Positions 1 to 5,421 of a DNA stretch of 6,111 nucleotides are shown piece after piece. Both the position numbers and the translations under genes were made by a program. Under the pieces are notes generated by a model that had not been told where the DNA came from, made no database searches, and worked only from the letters and a program-made list of their open reading frames with translations. Origin of the DNA: JAMCXS01 sp964459065 (GTDB taxonomy: Bacteria > Acidobacteriota > Terriglobia > UBA7540); NCBI GenBank assembly GCA_964459065.1, contig CAYWMN010000233.1:1-6111 (forward strand). Reading direction: 5' to 3'. Position 1 is the stretch's first letter. Every line of letters begins with the position of its first letter.

Positions 1-1605
1 AGCTTCCCGGTAGACTTGGGCGGCTGATTTGTCGTCGTGTTGGGTCTCGAGCGCCTGGCCAAGCTTCAGAGCGTATTTCGGCACCCCGGGAGCTAATTTC
101 ACCGCCTGCTTGAGCTGCTGGATGGCTCCTTGCGGATCGCCGTTCTGTTGCAGCGCTTCGGCCAGCCGCTCGAGGAGACCCGGATCTTCCGGCCGCAGGC
201 GCAGGGCGTCGCGGTAGGTCGGAACGGCCAGCGCATAATTTTTCTCAGCCGCCAGCAAATCTCCCAAGCTTGCCAAAGCCTCCGGATCGTCCGGCTGCAA
301 TTTGACGGCGCGTTCCAGTTGGTCGAGCGCCTGCCTGTTTTTCCCCTTCGCCTTCAGCGCCATGGCCAGCCGGTAACGGAGTTCGGGATTCCTGGGATCA
401 AGCTGCACGGCGACGCGGTATTCCCCTAACGCCTGGTCAAGTTTTCCAGCCGACAGATAGGCGTTGGCCAGCCGGAGATGCGCCTCCGGATCCTGAGGGT
501 GCAGGCGGACCTCTTGCTGATATTCCAGGATGAAGCGGTCCACGTCGCCTGAGGCTTCCAGGGATTCGGCAAGGTTCTGATGATAAGCCGCCGTTTTCGG
601 CGAGAGTTGAGCGGCCAGACGAAGTTCCCGGACGGCGCCGGTCAGGTCTCCTGTCTTCCTCAAGACCAGCCCCAGCTCTTCGTGAAGATGCGCATCGGCC
701 GGCTTCAGGCGGAGCGCTTCCCGGTACTGCGCCACAGCGGCCAGATGGTTGCCAAAGGAAAGATAGGTGGCGGCAAGCTCCGCATGCGCTGCAGCGTCCT
801 CCGGACGCTGGAGGATCACCCGCTTCAGTTCTTTTTCGGCCCCCGCGTAGTCGCCCGCCTGGCGATAGGCCGTGGCCAGGTCATAACGGTAATCGGTCCG
901 GTCGGGCCGCAACGAGACAGCTTGGCGGTATTCATAGATGGCCGGAATCATGTTTCCGTCCGCCCGCAAAGCGGTGGCCAGGTCATAATGCAGGTCAGCG
1001 TCGGTCGGCCGCAGGCGGACGGCGGTTTGCAGCTGCTTGATCCCTTCGGAAAATTTCCCGGCCTGGCTGAGCGCGGTGGCCAGGCCCGCATGAATGTCGG
1101 CGTTATCCGGAGCGAGTTTTTCCGCTTTGCGGTAGGCTTCAATCGCCTCATTCACTTTGCCGGCCCCAAGAAGCGTTGCGGCAAACGATAATTGGACGGT
1201 TGCGTTGTTGGGCTGGAGACGGATGGCGTGACGATATTCCTTGATTGCCTCGGTGTATTTTCCACTCGCGGCCAGCACCCGTGCCACGCTTGCCCAGGCG
1301 TCGGCATCTTCAGGGTGCCCGCCGAGTTCCCGGCGATATTGCTCAAGGGCTTCCGGAAGCCGGCCCAGGCTTTCATCAAGAGCACCCAGGTTGCGGTGGA
1401 CGCCCGGGAGGTTGGGATTAAGCCGCAGCGCCAGATGATATTCGCGGAGGGCGCCGGCGATCTTTTGCTGGGCGGCAAGGGCATTGCCCAGCATATAGTG
1501 GCCTTGGGCGGAGCCGGGTGAAAGCTCAACCGCCCGCCGGTAGGCCTTTTCCGCTTGCGCCCATTTGTCCTGCCGGGAAAGTTCGTTGCCTTGCTTCAGA
1601 AACTC
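1..1605 (-). repeat. Array of 102-bp TPR-coding units, 15 complete plus one partial
   Basis: Every unit is exactly 34 codons, with no linker or inserted residue between neighbours, from codon 35 to the window edge. The units are diverged at DNA level. They share a pattern (small residue at 8, A-x-Y/L near 20-24, then L-x-P near 30-32) rather than long identical stretches, so this is an old duplication array and not a recent expansion. Confidence 0.88.
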
Positions 1606-1707
1606 CGTTGCCCTCCGCCCTTGATGTTGGACTCCCAGCGCCGCGGTTGCCAGGGCCGCGGCCGCCAGGATTCCAAGACACCTCTGCAGTGCTCCTCTGC
1701 AGGACAT
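1..1707 (-). CDS. TPR-repeat solenoid protein with N-terminal signal or anchor (C-terminus off the left edge)
   Basis: The minus-strand frame is open for 569 codons from an ATG at 1707 to the window edge, so the gene is incomplete. The start is well fixed: an in-frame stop lies at 1726-1728 and an AGGGGG ribosome site sits 8 nt upstream of the ATG. Residues 4-9 carry arginines and residues 11-26 form an Ala/Leu-rich hydrophobic stretch, which suggests a Sec signal peptide or membrane anchor. There is no lipobox. From residue 35 onward the protein consists only of 34-residue tetratricopeptide repeats: fifteen complete units (35-544) and part of a sixteenth, with the usual G/A at position 8, Y/L at 11, A at 20 and P at 32. 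TPR arrays are protein-binding scaffolds, so the likely role is assembly of an envelope or periplasmic complex. The partner is unknown. A catalytic or binding domain could lie beyond the edge. The codirectional lipoprotein gene upstream is 228 bp away, so an operon is uncertain. Confidence 0.9.
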   Translation of the reverse strand, partial: MSCRGALQRCLGILAAAALATAALGVQHQGRRATEFLKQGNELSRQDKWAQAEKAYRRAVELSPGSAQGHYMLGNALAAQQKIAGALREYHLALRLNPNLPGVHRNLGALDESLGRLPEALEQYRRELGGHPEDADAWASVARVLAASGKYTEAIKEYRHAIRLQPNNATVQLSFAATLLGAGKVNEAIEAYRKAEKLAPDNADIHAGLATALSQAGKFSEGIKQLQTAVRLRPTDADLHYDLATALRADGNMIPAIYEYRQAVSLRPDRTDYRYDLATAYRQAGDYAGAEKELKRVILQRPEDAAAHAELAATYLSFGNHLAAVAQYREALRLKPADAHLHEELGLVLRKTGDLTGAVRELRLAAQLSPKTAAYHQNLAESLEASGDVDRFILEYQQEVRLHPQDPEAHLRLANAYLSAGKLDQALGEYRVAVQLDPRNPELRYRLAMALKAKGKNRQALDQLERAVKLQPDDPEALASLGDLLAAEKNYALAVPTYRDALRLRPEDPGLLERLAEALQQNGDPQGAIQQLKQAVKLAPGVPKYALKLGQALETQHDDKSAAQVYREA

Positions 1708-1715
1708 GTTCCAAG

Positions 1716-1721
1716 CCCCCT
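1716..1721 (-). promoter_or_regulatory. Ribosome binding site of the TPR gene
   Basis: On the minus strand AGGGGG lies 8 nt before the ATG at 1707. An in-frame stop a few codons further upstream leaves this as the first usable start. I see no good -35/-10 pair close upstream. Confidence 0.6.
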
Positions 1722-1883
1722 GGCACTAGGATACACCTATCGATTGGCGTTGGCTTTGCAGACCTGGAAGGCAAGTCCGGCGCTTGCTGGAGAGGATAAA
1801 CCGGAGAGTTTGGCTTGAAAACAGGCAGGGAATGAATTCAGGAAAGCATCAACCAGGAAGACCGGGACGGGGAACGGCGCCGC

Positions 1884-1897
1884 CAGCCCGAAGGCCG
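1884..1897 (-). terminator. UUCG-tetraloop hairpin downstream of the lipoprotein gene, possible terminator
   Basis: The minus-strand transcript can form a 5-bp stem (with one G-U pair) closed by an extra-stable C(UUCG)G tetraloop, about 40 nt past the lipoprotein stop. No U-tract follows it. It could stabilise the 3' end or assist Rho-dependent termination, but it is not a textbook intrinsic terminator. The rest of the 228-bp gap between the two minus-strand genes shows no gene. Confidence 0.3.
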
Positions 1898-1935
1898 ATC
1901 GGAATGCCGCGCAGCAAGCATCAAATTCCGGCCGC

Positions 1936-2346
1936 CTAGTGGCTGGGCTCCATCGGAACGGTTGACTTTTGAGGCGCTGAAGGCATGCCCATCGAACTGC
2001 CGCTCATGGCACCACCCATGGAACCGTGTCCGCCCATCCCCTGGCCCACCGGCTGGCTGGAGACAACCTTCCAGTGGTTTCCTTCGAGTTTGAGCTGGTA
2101 GCGAACTTCAACCACAGTCTGCGACGATCCCTTGGCAACGAACTTGGCAAGGGCGTCGGCCGTGTCGTCCTTGAAACTTACCTTTTCGACTTCGGTCTGG
2201 AAGTTCTGCATCGACAGGCTCTTATTGCCCCTCAGGTGAGCCTCGATAGCGCCTTGCACGGCCCGCTTGGACTTCAAAGAACCGGACATGCTGCAAGCAC
2301 CAAGCAGAAAAGTCCCTGCGATAACGATGATTGTAAGTTTTCTCAA
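1936..2346 (-). CDS. Small lipoprotein with a Met/Gly/Ser/His-rich C-terminal tail, function unknown
   Basis: This is a complete 136-residue protein. The start codon is TTG at 2346-2344: GGAG lies 6 nt upstream, and an in-frame stop (2362-2364) excludes a longer form. Residues 2-17 are a typical lipoprotein signal (R2, K3, hydrophobic stretch) ending in the lipobox L15-G16-A17-C18. Ser at +2 fits outer-membrane sorting by the usual Lol rule. Residues 25-97 form a compact alpha/beta segment ending in a beta-rich part with the pattern VVEVRYQLKLEGNHWKVVSS. This resembles NTF2-like/DUF4878-type lipoproteins, but I recognise no specific family. Residues 101-136 are low complexity with six Met, two His and many Gly and Ser, which could bind a soft metal such as copper or be a flexible tether. 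A strong promoter (2364-2393) serves it as a single gene. It is divergent from sod. Confidence 0.85.
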   Translation of the reverse strand: MRKLTIIVIAGTFLLGACSMSGSLKSKRAVQGAIEAHLRGNKSLSMQNFQTEVEKVSFKDDTADALAKFVAKGSSQTVVEVRYQLKLEGNHWKVVSSQPVGQGMGGHGSMGGAMSGSSMGMPSAPQKSTVPMEPSH

Positions 2347-2352
2347 TGGATT

Positions 2353-2356
2353 CTCC
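2353..2356 (-). promoter_or_regulatory. Ribosome binding site that supports the TTG start of the lipoprotein
   Basis: GGAG on the minus strand lies 6 nt before TTG. No ATG or GTG is available in frame before the upstream stop, so this site decides the start. Confidence 0.7.
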
Positions 2357-2363
2357 GGAACCT

Positions 2364-2393
2364 AAGATACAGTAACTTCCCGGAAATTGTCAA
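2364..2393 (-). promoter_or_regulatory. Sigma70-type promoter of the lipoprotein gene
   Basis: The minus strand carries a perfect -35 hexamer TTGACA (2388-2393), an 18-bp spacer and the -10 hexamer TATCTT (2364-2369). The predicted start of transcription is near 2357, so the leader would be only about 10 nt, with the GGAG ribosome site right at its 5' end. This is the best promoter match in the window. Confidence 0.75.
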
Positions 2394-2593
2394 AAATTTG
2401 ATCTCCTCCCGGGCGAGTTTTTTGTTCTGCTTTGCGTGTGATAGTATCAAAGAAACAAGAAGTGGGGCTAACAAGCGTGATGATCGATCTTTTCGGCGGT
2501 GAGCAAGATTGTCCGTTCCAGGACGCTGAGCCCGCGTAATCGCCGGGACAATTTTGCTGCGCCCCTGCCCGTGGCTGAGGGCAATGATGAAAC

Positions 2594-2617
2594 AGCCGCC
2601 GTTTGAGGAAGGCGGCT
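2594..2617 (+). other. Hairpin in the presumed sod leader
   Basis: AGCCGCC (2594-2600) and GGCGGCT (2611-2617) form a perfect 7-bp stem around a 10-nt loop, about 48 nt before the sod ribosome site. No U-tract follows, so it is not a terminator. It may shape translation or stability of the mRNA. Confidence 0.4.
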
Positions 2618-2664
2618 CGAGAACAATCGATTTTGAGGTTAACAGGATTTCACCTGCTACTGCT

Positions 2665-2672
2665 AAAGGAGG
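2665..2672 (+). promoter_or_regulatory. Ribosome binding site that decides the sod start
   Basis: AAAGGAGG is a near-perfect Shine-Dalgarno sequence, 4 nt before the ATG at 2677. It rules out the longer in-frame reading from 2554, whose extra residues have no family similarity. Confidence 0.85.
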
Positions 2673-2676
2673 CGTT

Positions 2677-3291
2677 ATGCCGTTTTCTCTTCCGAATCTG
2701 CCTTATGCGACAGATGCTTTGGAACCGTACATCGATAAGACGACCATGGAAATCCACCATGGCAAACACCATGGAGGATACGTTACCAAACTGAACAAGG
2801 CGCTTGAATCTGCGCCCAACCTTGCCGGCAAGTCCCTGGAGGAGTTGCTGGCCAACAACTGCGCCCTCGTTCCGGAAAACATCCGGACCGCCGTTCGCAA
2901 CAACGGCGGCGGCCACGCCAATCACTCCGTGTTCTGGACCATTATGGGGCCCGATAAGGGCGGGCAACCGAGTGGCGCGCTGGCCGATGCCCTCAAGAGC
3001 ACCTTCGGCGGCTTCGATCAGTTCAAGGAGAAGTTCGCCGCCGCGGCCGCAACCCGCTTCGGTTCCGGCTGGGCCTGGCTGGTCAAGGACGGCTCCGGAA
3101 AGTTGGACGTCTATTCAACCGCCAACCAGGATAGCCCCTTGATGGAAGGCAAAGTCCCGGTGTTGGGGCTCGACGTCTGGGAGCACGCCTACTACCTGAA
3201 GTATCAGAACCGCCGGCCGGAATACATTTCGGCTTGGTGGAACGTCGTTGACTGGGCGGCGGTGGGAAACCGCTTTGCGTCCGGAAAATAA
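2677..3291 (+). CDS. sodA: Superoxide dismutase, Fe/Mn family, Mn-type residues
   Basis: This complete 204-residue protein has the usual length for the Fe/Mn superoxide dismutase family. It converts superoxide to hydrogen peroxide and oxygen. No signal peptide is present, so it should act in the cytoplasm. The N-terminus (FSLPNLPYATDALEPYID) and the helical HHGKHHGGYV segment are family hallmarks. The metal ligands are H27, H83, D166 and H170, the last two in LDVWEHAYYLKYQNRRPEY. Two features point to manganese rather than iron: the GGGHANHSVFW context lacks the N-terminal outer-sphere Gln of iron enzymes, and Q151-D152 in TANQDSP supplies the C-terminal Gln typical of manganese enzymes. Metal choice from sequence is not certain and a cambialistic enzyme is possible. 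The gene stands alone, is divergent from the lipoprotein gene, and ends in a strong hairpin at 3305-3348. The symbol sodA reflects the Mn-type reading. Confidence 0.96.
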   Translation: MPFSLPNLPYATDALEPYIDKTTMEIHHGKHHGGYVTKLNKALESAPNLAGKSLEELLANNCALVPENIRTAVRNNGGGHANHSVFWTIMGPDKGGQPSGALADALKSTFGGFDQFKEKFAAAAATRFGSGWAWLVKDGSGKLDVYSTANQDSPLMEGKVPVLGLDVWEHAYYLKYQNRRPEYISAWWNVVDWAAVGNRFASGK

Positions 3292-3304
3292 CTTCCCTGA
3301 AAAT

Positions 3305-3348
3305 CGTGCAGGTTACTGGCGGTCGCAATTCTGCCGGTAACCTGCGCG
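3305..3348. terminator. Long hairpin between convergent sod and yceI/queG, probable terminator
   Basis: A 16-bp stem (3305-3320 with 3333-3348) encloses a 12-nt loop, starting 14 nt after the sod stop. Its two non-Watson-Crick positions are G-U wobbles in the plus-strand RNA but A-C mismatches in the minus-strand RNA, which favours folding of the sod transcript. A clear U-tract is missing on the plus side. On the minus side the stem is followed by ATTTTC, so it may stop transcription from both directions. Confidence 0.65.
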
Positions 3349-3391
3349 TCATTTCCAGTTGTCGGTTCCCGATTGCCGCAGCCCCTACGGT

Positions 3392-3577
3392 TTAGTTTCT
3401 GGCGGCAGCTGCAGCCTCGGCGACAAGTTCCACGTCAAGGTTGATCCGAATTTTATCCCCCACCAGCACTCCACCCGTTTCGAGCGCCTGATTCCAGGTG
3501 AGCCCGAAATCCTTCCGATTGATTCTGGTGCTTGCGGGGTCCAAGAGAACCTGCCCGCCAGCCTGCGTCAACTCTCC
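3392..3577 (-). pseudogene. C-terminal remnant of a YceI-family gene
   Basis: The minus-strand frame from 3577 to the TAA at 3392-3394 encodes 61 residues. The last ~47 (3392-3535) match the conserved C-terminus of YceI-like proteins, with the signature STRINRKDFGLTWN and then LETGGVLVGDKIRINLDVEL. YceI proteins are lipocalin-like beta-barrels of about 180-200 residues that bind isoprenoid lipids, usually in the periplasm. Here two thirds of the domain is missing. The frame is closed by a TGA at 3578-3580, there is no signal peptide, and only 28 bp separate that stop from the end of queG. The preceding residues GELTQAGGQVLLD vaguely recall the GDLT..GVT..V.LD strand of the family, which would imply an additional internal deletion, but that match is weak. 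A functional 61-residue product is unlikely. Confidence 0.75.
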
Positions 3578-3608
3578 TCAGAGTCTCAGATGACGGCCGG
3601 CGCCGCGT

Positions 3609-4898
3609 TTATCCAAGTTGCGAAATCGCCCACGCGGCATGCTCGCGGACCACGGGATCGTCGTGTTGGGAGAGTTCCTGGAGTTTTGGGATGAAGCGGC
3701 GGTCGCCGGAATTGCCCATCGTGACCGCCAGGTTCCTGAGCCAGCCGCGATACTTTGCGCGCTTGATGGGAGAATGTGCAAAGGCGCGGCGGAAGTCCTC
3801 CGCGCTCAGATTTGCGAGCGCCTCAAGTGGCGGATTGAACAGGGAGAATCCATCCTTGAGGGCCGGAGCCTGTTCATCTTGTGACCGATCGGAAGCACCG
3901 GCCTCCTCCGTCGGCGTTGCAGCGCTGGCGTGGTTTGCCTTGAAGCTTATTGCGATCGGTTGAAACTCGGGCCGGTCTGTCGTCGCCGGGCCGGAACGGC
4001 CAGAGCCTTTATCCATCCGCCGCACCGCGGAATCCGCAGGCGTAAGGCTTGGCGCAGGGCCTTGGCTTGTGGCAAGAGCCGGCTCCGGGCGGTTCCACGG
4101 GCAGACATCCTGGCAGATGTCGCAACCAAAGACATTGGCGCCAATGGCGGGCCGGTACTTTTCCGGGATGGACCCTTTCAGTTCGATCGTGAAGTACGAA
4201 ATGCAGCGGGACGCGTCCATGACGTAAGGCTCCACCAGCGCTCCCGTAGGGCAGGCGTCCAGGCAGCGCGTGCAGGAGCCGCACCGGTCCGCAGCCGGAA
4301 GATCGGGCTCCAGGGGAAGATCGGTCAGCAGCACACCGAGGAAAAACCAGGAGCCTTTTTCCTGGTTGATCAAGCAAGTGTTCTTCCCCATCCACCCGAT
4401 GCCGGAATAACGGGCAAAGGCGCGCTCCACCACCGGCCCGGTGTCCACATAGACGCGCGTTTGCGTTCCCTGAGCGATGCTTTCTATCGCCTGACGCAGT
4501 TGTTCGAGCTTGCCTCCGACGGTTTCATGGTAATCGCGTCCCCAGGCGTAGCGGGAGATCCAGCCTCGGGCCGGCGCTTGTCGATCTTCTTCAACTTCAG
4601 GCTGTTTTCGATTATGGGGTAAAGCCGGGAAGGCGACAGATTGCCGAGAAACCTCAGTGGAATAGGGAAGCGGCGCGTTGTAGATGAAGCCGACGCAAAC
4701 CACGGATTGAGCGGAAGGAAGAACCTGTCTGGGATCGTGGCGTTTGGGATTTTCGAGGTAATGCATCTCGCCCCCATAGCCCTGCTCGACCCACCGGCGG
4801 GCAAAGTCGAGGTCCTTCCAGACCCCAAGCGGAGCAATCCCGGCCAGATCAAAACCGATCTCGAAAGCCTTTTGCTTGATGAGCAGACCGAGCGCCAT
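3609..4898 (-). CDS. queG: Epoxyqueuosine reductase (tRNA queuosine biosynthesis)
   Basis: QueG reduces epoxyqueuosine to queuosine at wobble position 34 of tRNAs with GUN anticodons, using cobalamin and two [4Fe-4S] clusters in the cytoplasm. This 429-residue protein has all the hallmarks. The N-terminus contains GFDLAGIAP. D152 in VDTGPVVERA corresponds to the catalytic acid, followed by GWMGKNTCLI. The ferredoxin-like part has C206, C209, C212 and C216 (CGSCTRCLDACPTGA), C232 (CISYFTIE), and C259, C262 and C266 (GCDICQDVCPWN). The C-terminus (about 402-429) is a HEAT-like repeat ending VVREHAAWAISQLG. It is longer than the ~380 residues of E. coli QueG because of a polar, low-complexity linker at about 271-352 and a smaller insert near 82-110. 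The ATG at 4898 is the only start that fits the family N-terminus. Its GGAG is only 2 nt away, so translation may be modest. A promoter lies at 4941-4968. Confidence 0.96.
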   Translation of the reverse strand: MALGLLIKQKAFEIGFDLAGIAPLGVWKDLDFARRWVEQGYGGEMHYLENPKRHDPRQVLPSAQSVVCVGFIYNAPLPYSTEVSRQSVAFPALPHNRKQPEVEEDRQAPARGWISRYAWGRDYHETVGGKLEQLRQAIESIAQGTQTRVYVDTGPVVERAFARYSGIGWMGKNTCLINQEKGSWFFLGVLLTDLPLEPDLPAADRCGSCTRCLDACPTGALVEPYVMDASRCISYFTIELKGSIPEKYRPAIGANVFGCDICQDVCPWNRPEPALATSQGPAPSLTPADSAVRRMDKGSGRSGPATTDRPEFQPIAISFKANHASAATPTEEAGASDRSQDEQAPALKDGFSLFNPPLEALANLSAEDFRRAFAHSPIKRAKYRGWLRNLAVTMGNSGDRRFIPKLQELSQHDDPVVREHAAWAISQLG

Positions 4899-4940
4899 AT
4901 CTCCATGATAACGCTGATAACCTGGAGCATCATTGGGCGG

Positions 4941-4968
4941 GATATAGCGGCTGAAGAGCGTAAGTCAA
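4941..4968 (-). promoter_or_regulatory. Probable sigma70 promoter of queG
   Basis: The minus strand has TTGACT (4963-4968), a 16-bp spacer and TATATC (4941-4946). Transcription would begin near 4934, giving a leader of about 35 nt. The leader is too short for a cobalamin or preQ1 riboswitch, and I see no motif of either. Confidence 0.55.
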
Positions 4969-5016
4969 ACCGCACCTCGCCCCCGAGCCGCCCGACGGCT
5001 GGACAAATTGTTCAGA

Positions 5017-5038
5017 TTTCAATGCCAACATATTGAAA
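5017..5038. repeat. Perfect 7-bp inverted repeat, possible operator
   Basis: TTTCAAT (5017-5023) and ATTGAAA (5032-5038) are perfect reverse complements separated by 8 bp, with half-site centres 15 bp apart. It lies about 50 bp upstream of the queG -35 element and is far from the radical SAM gene. The AT-rich dyad in a GC-rich setting suits a dimeric regulator, but no known regulator site is recognised. Confidence 0.35.
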
Positions 5039-5118
5039 CCCAAGGAGATTTCCTATTCCCATTCACCTGCCTTTTGCAACCATCTAACCCCCCACAGGAG
5101 CAGTTCAGAGGAAACTGC

Positions 5119-5148
5119 TTAATATTCACAGGAGTGGATCATTAGAAT
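5119..5148 (+). promoter_or_regulatory. Candidate plus-strand promoter upstream of the orphan terminator
   Basis: TTAATA (5119-5124), an 18-bp spacer and TAGAAT (5143-5148) match the sigma70 consensus at 4 and 5 of 6 positions. The predicted start is near 5155. It would explain why a terminator exists at 5248-5288 and could be the promoter of the radical SAM gene. Confidence 0.35.
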
Positions 5149-5154
5149 CACAAT

Positions 5155-5288
5155 GTCAGTTGTGTATGCAGGAGCCTCGAGGACAGGGGCGCAAAAGACC
5201 ATCGCGCACACCGCTCTGGCGCCGCAACGGCAACTTTCATAGGGATTAAGCCAGAGCCCGAAAGCTTTTGGTGCTCAGGCTTTGTTTT
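5155..5288 (+). ncRNA. Candidate small RNA or attenuated leader before the radical SAM gene
   Basis: The roughly 130-nt stretch is bracketed by a promoter candidate (5119-5148) and a terminator-like hairpin (5248-5288), and no coding region lies inside. Short self-complementary segments occur inside it, for example CACAA with TTGTG at its start and GGCGC with GCGCC in the middle. I compared it by eye with cyclic-di-GMP, cobalamin and SAM/SAH riboswitch cores and found no match. It could be an independent sRNA or a regulatory leader that reads through into the enzyme gene. Both ends are predictions. Confidence 0.3.
5248..5288 (+). terminator. Intrinsic-terminator-like hairpin with U-rich tail, 133 bp before the radical SAM gene
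   Basis: AAGCC (5248-5252) pairs with GGCTT (5278-5282) and GAGC (5254-5257) with GCTC (5273-5276). The stem continues with CCGAA (5258-5262) against TTTGG (5267-5271). One A-A mismatch and one bulged U interrupt it, and the tip is a 4-nt loop. The following TTTGTTTT is the U-rich tail. The one wobble is G-U only in the plus-strand RNA, and the minus-strand reading lacks a U-tract, so the plus orientation is preferred. No plus-strand gene precedes it after sod, about 2 kb away. Confidence 0.6.
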
Positions 5289-5407
5289 GAGATTGATTGA
5301 GGGCGGGAGTTGTTCCGAGTCACTTACGTTCGATGTGTGGCCGGGAGACCTCGCAGGCATGAGAGCGCCGCGTGAGCCTTACAGGGCCGGCGGCAGCTTA
5401 TTCCAAC

Positions 5408-5415
5408 AAGAGGTG
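5408..5415 (+). promoter_or_regulatory. Ribosome binding site of the radical SAM gene
   Basis: AAGAGGTG lies 6 nt before the ATG at 5422. An in-frame TAA at 5416-5418 sits between the two, so no longer N-terminus is possible. Confidence 0.75.
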
Positions 5416-5421
5416 TAAACG

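Larger units (their letters stand above)
2394..2676 (+). other. Divergent upstream region and probable leader of sod
   Basis: No protein gene is visible here. It contains an 11-bp odd palindrome (2439-2449, TGATA-g-TATCA), which overlaps a weak plus-strand promoter candidate (TTGTTC at 2422-2427, 17-bp spacer, TATCAA at 2445-2450). It also holds a possible long-range RNA stem (2505-2514 with 2546-2555) and a local hairpin (2594-2617). If the weak promoter is the real one, the sod leader would be about 220 nt. A closer promoter is not obvious. Confidence 0.4.
4899..5421. other. 523-bp divergent intergenic region between queG and the radical SAM gene
   Basis: I find no convincing protein gene on either strand. 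The only sizeable reading frame (5148-5360, minus) lacks family similarity, a ribosome site and coding-like composition. The region holds the queG promoter, an inverted repeat (5017-5038), a small hairpin (5098-5120), two copies of CACAGGAG (5093-5100 and 5127-5134), a moderate plus-strand promoter candidate (5119-5148) and a good plus-strand terminator-like hairpin (5248-5288). Confidence 0.6.

Noticed and set aside
580..1191. Plus-strand open frame of 203 codons
   Set aside because: It is the antisense shadow of the TPR gene, whose minus-strand frame shows regular 34-residue repeats across the same bases.
1..1605. CRISPR or tandem DNA repeat
   Set aside because: The 102-bp periodicity is protein-level TPR periodicity with diverged DNA and no spacers.
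2554..2676. Longer N-terminus for superoxide dismutase starting at 2554
   Set aside because: The extra 41 residues have no family similarity, and a near-perfect AAAGGAGG site precedes the ATG at 2677, which gives the normal 204-residue enzyme.
3305..3348. Insertion-sequence end or attachment site
   Set aside because: The inverted repeat is a compact hairpin just after the sod stop, with no transposase and no flanking target duplication, so a terminator explains it better.
3930..4622. Plus-strand open frame of 230 codons
   Set aside because: It lies opposite the conserved iron-sulfur and catalytic motifs of queG and has no recognisable domain.
5155..5260. Cyclic-di-GMP-type riboswitch, suggested by GGGGCGCAAAAGACC
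   Set aside because: Only one segment resembles the GACGCAAAGCC core. The partner GGGCAAACC block and the downstream pairing are missing.
5148..5360. Minus-strand open frame of 70 codons in the intergenic region
   Set aside because: There is no ribosome site, no domain and no coding-like composition, and it runs across the plus-strand terminator hairpin.
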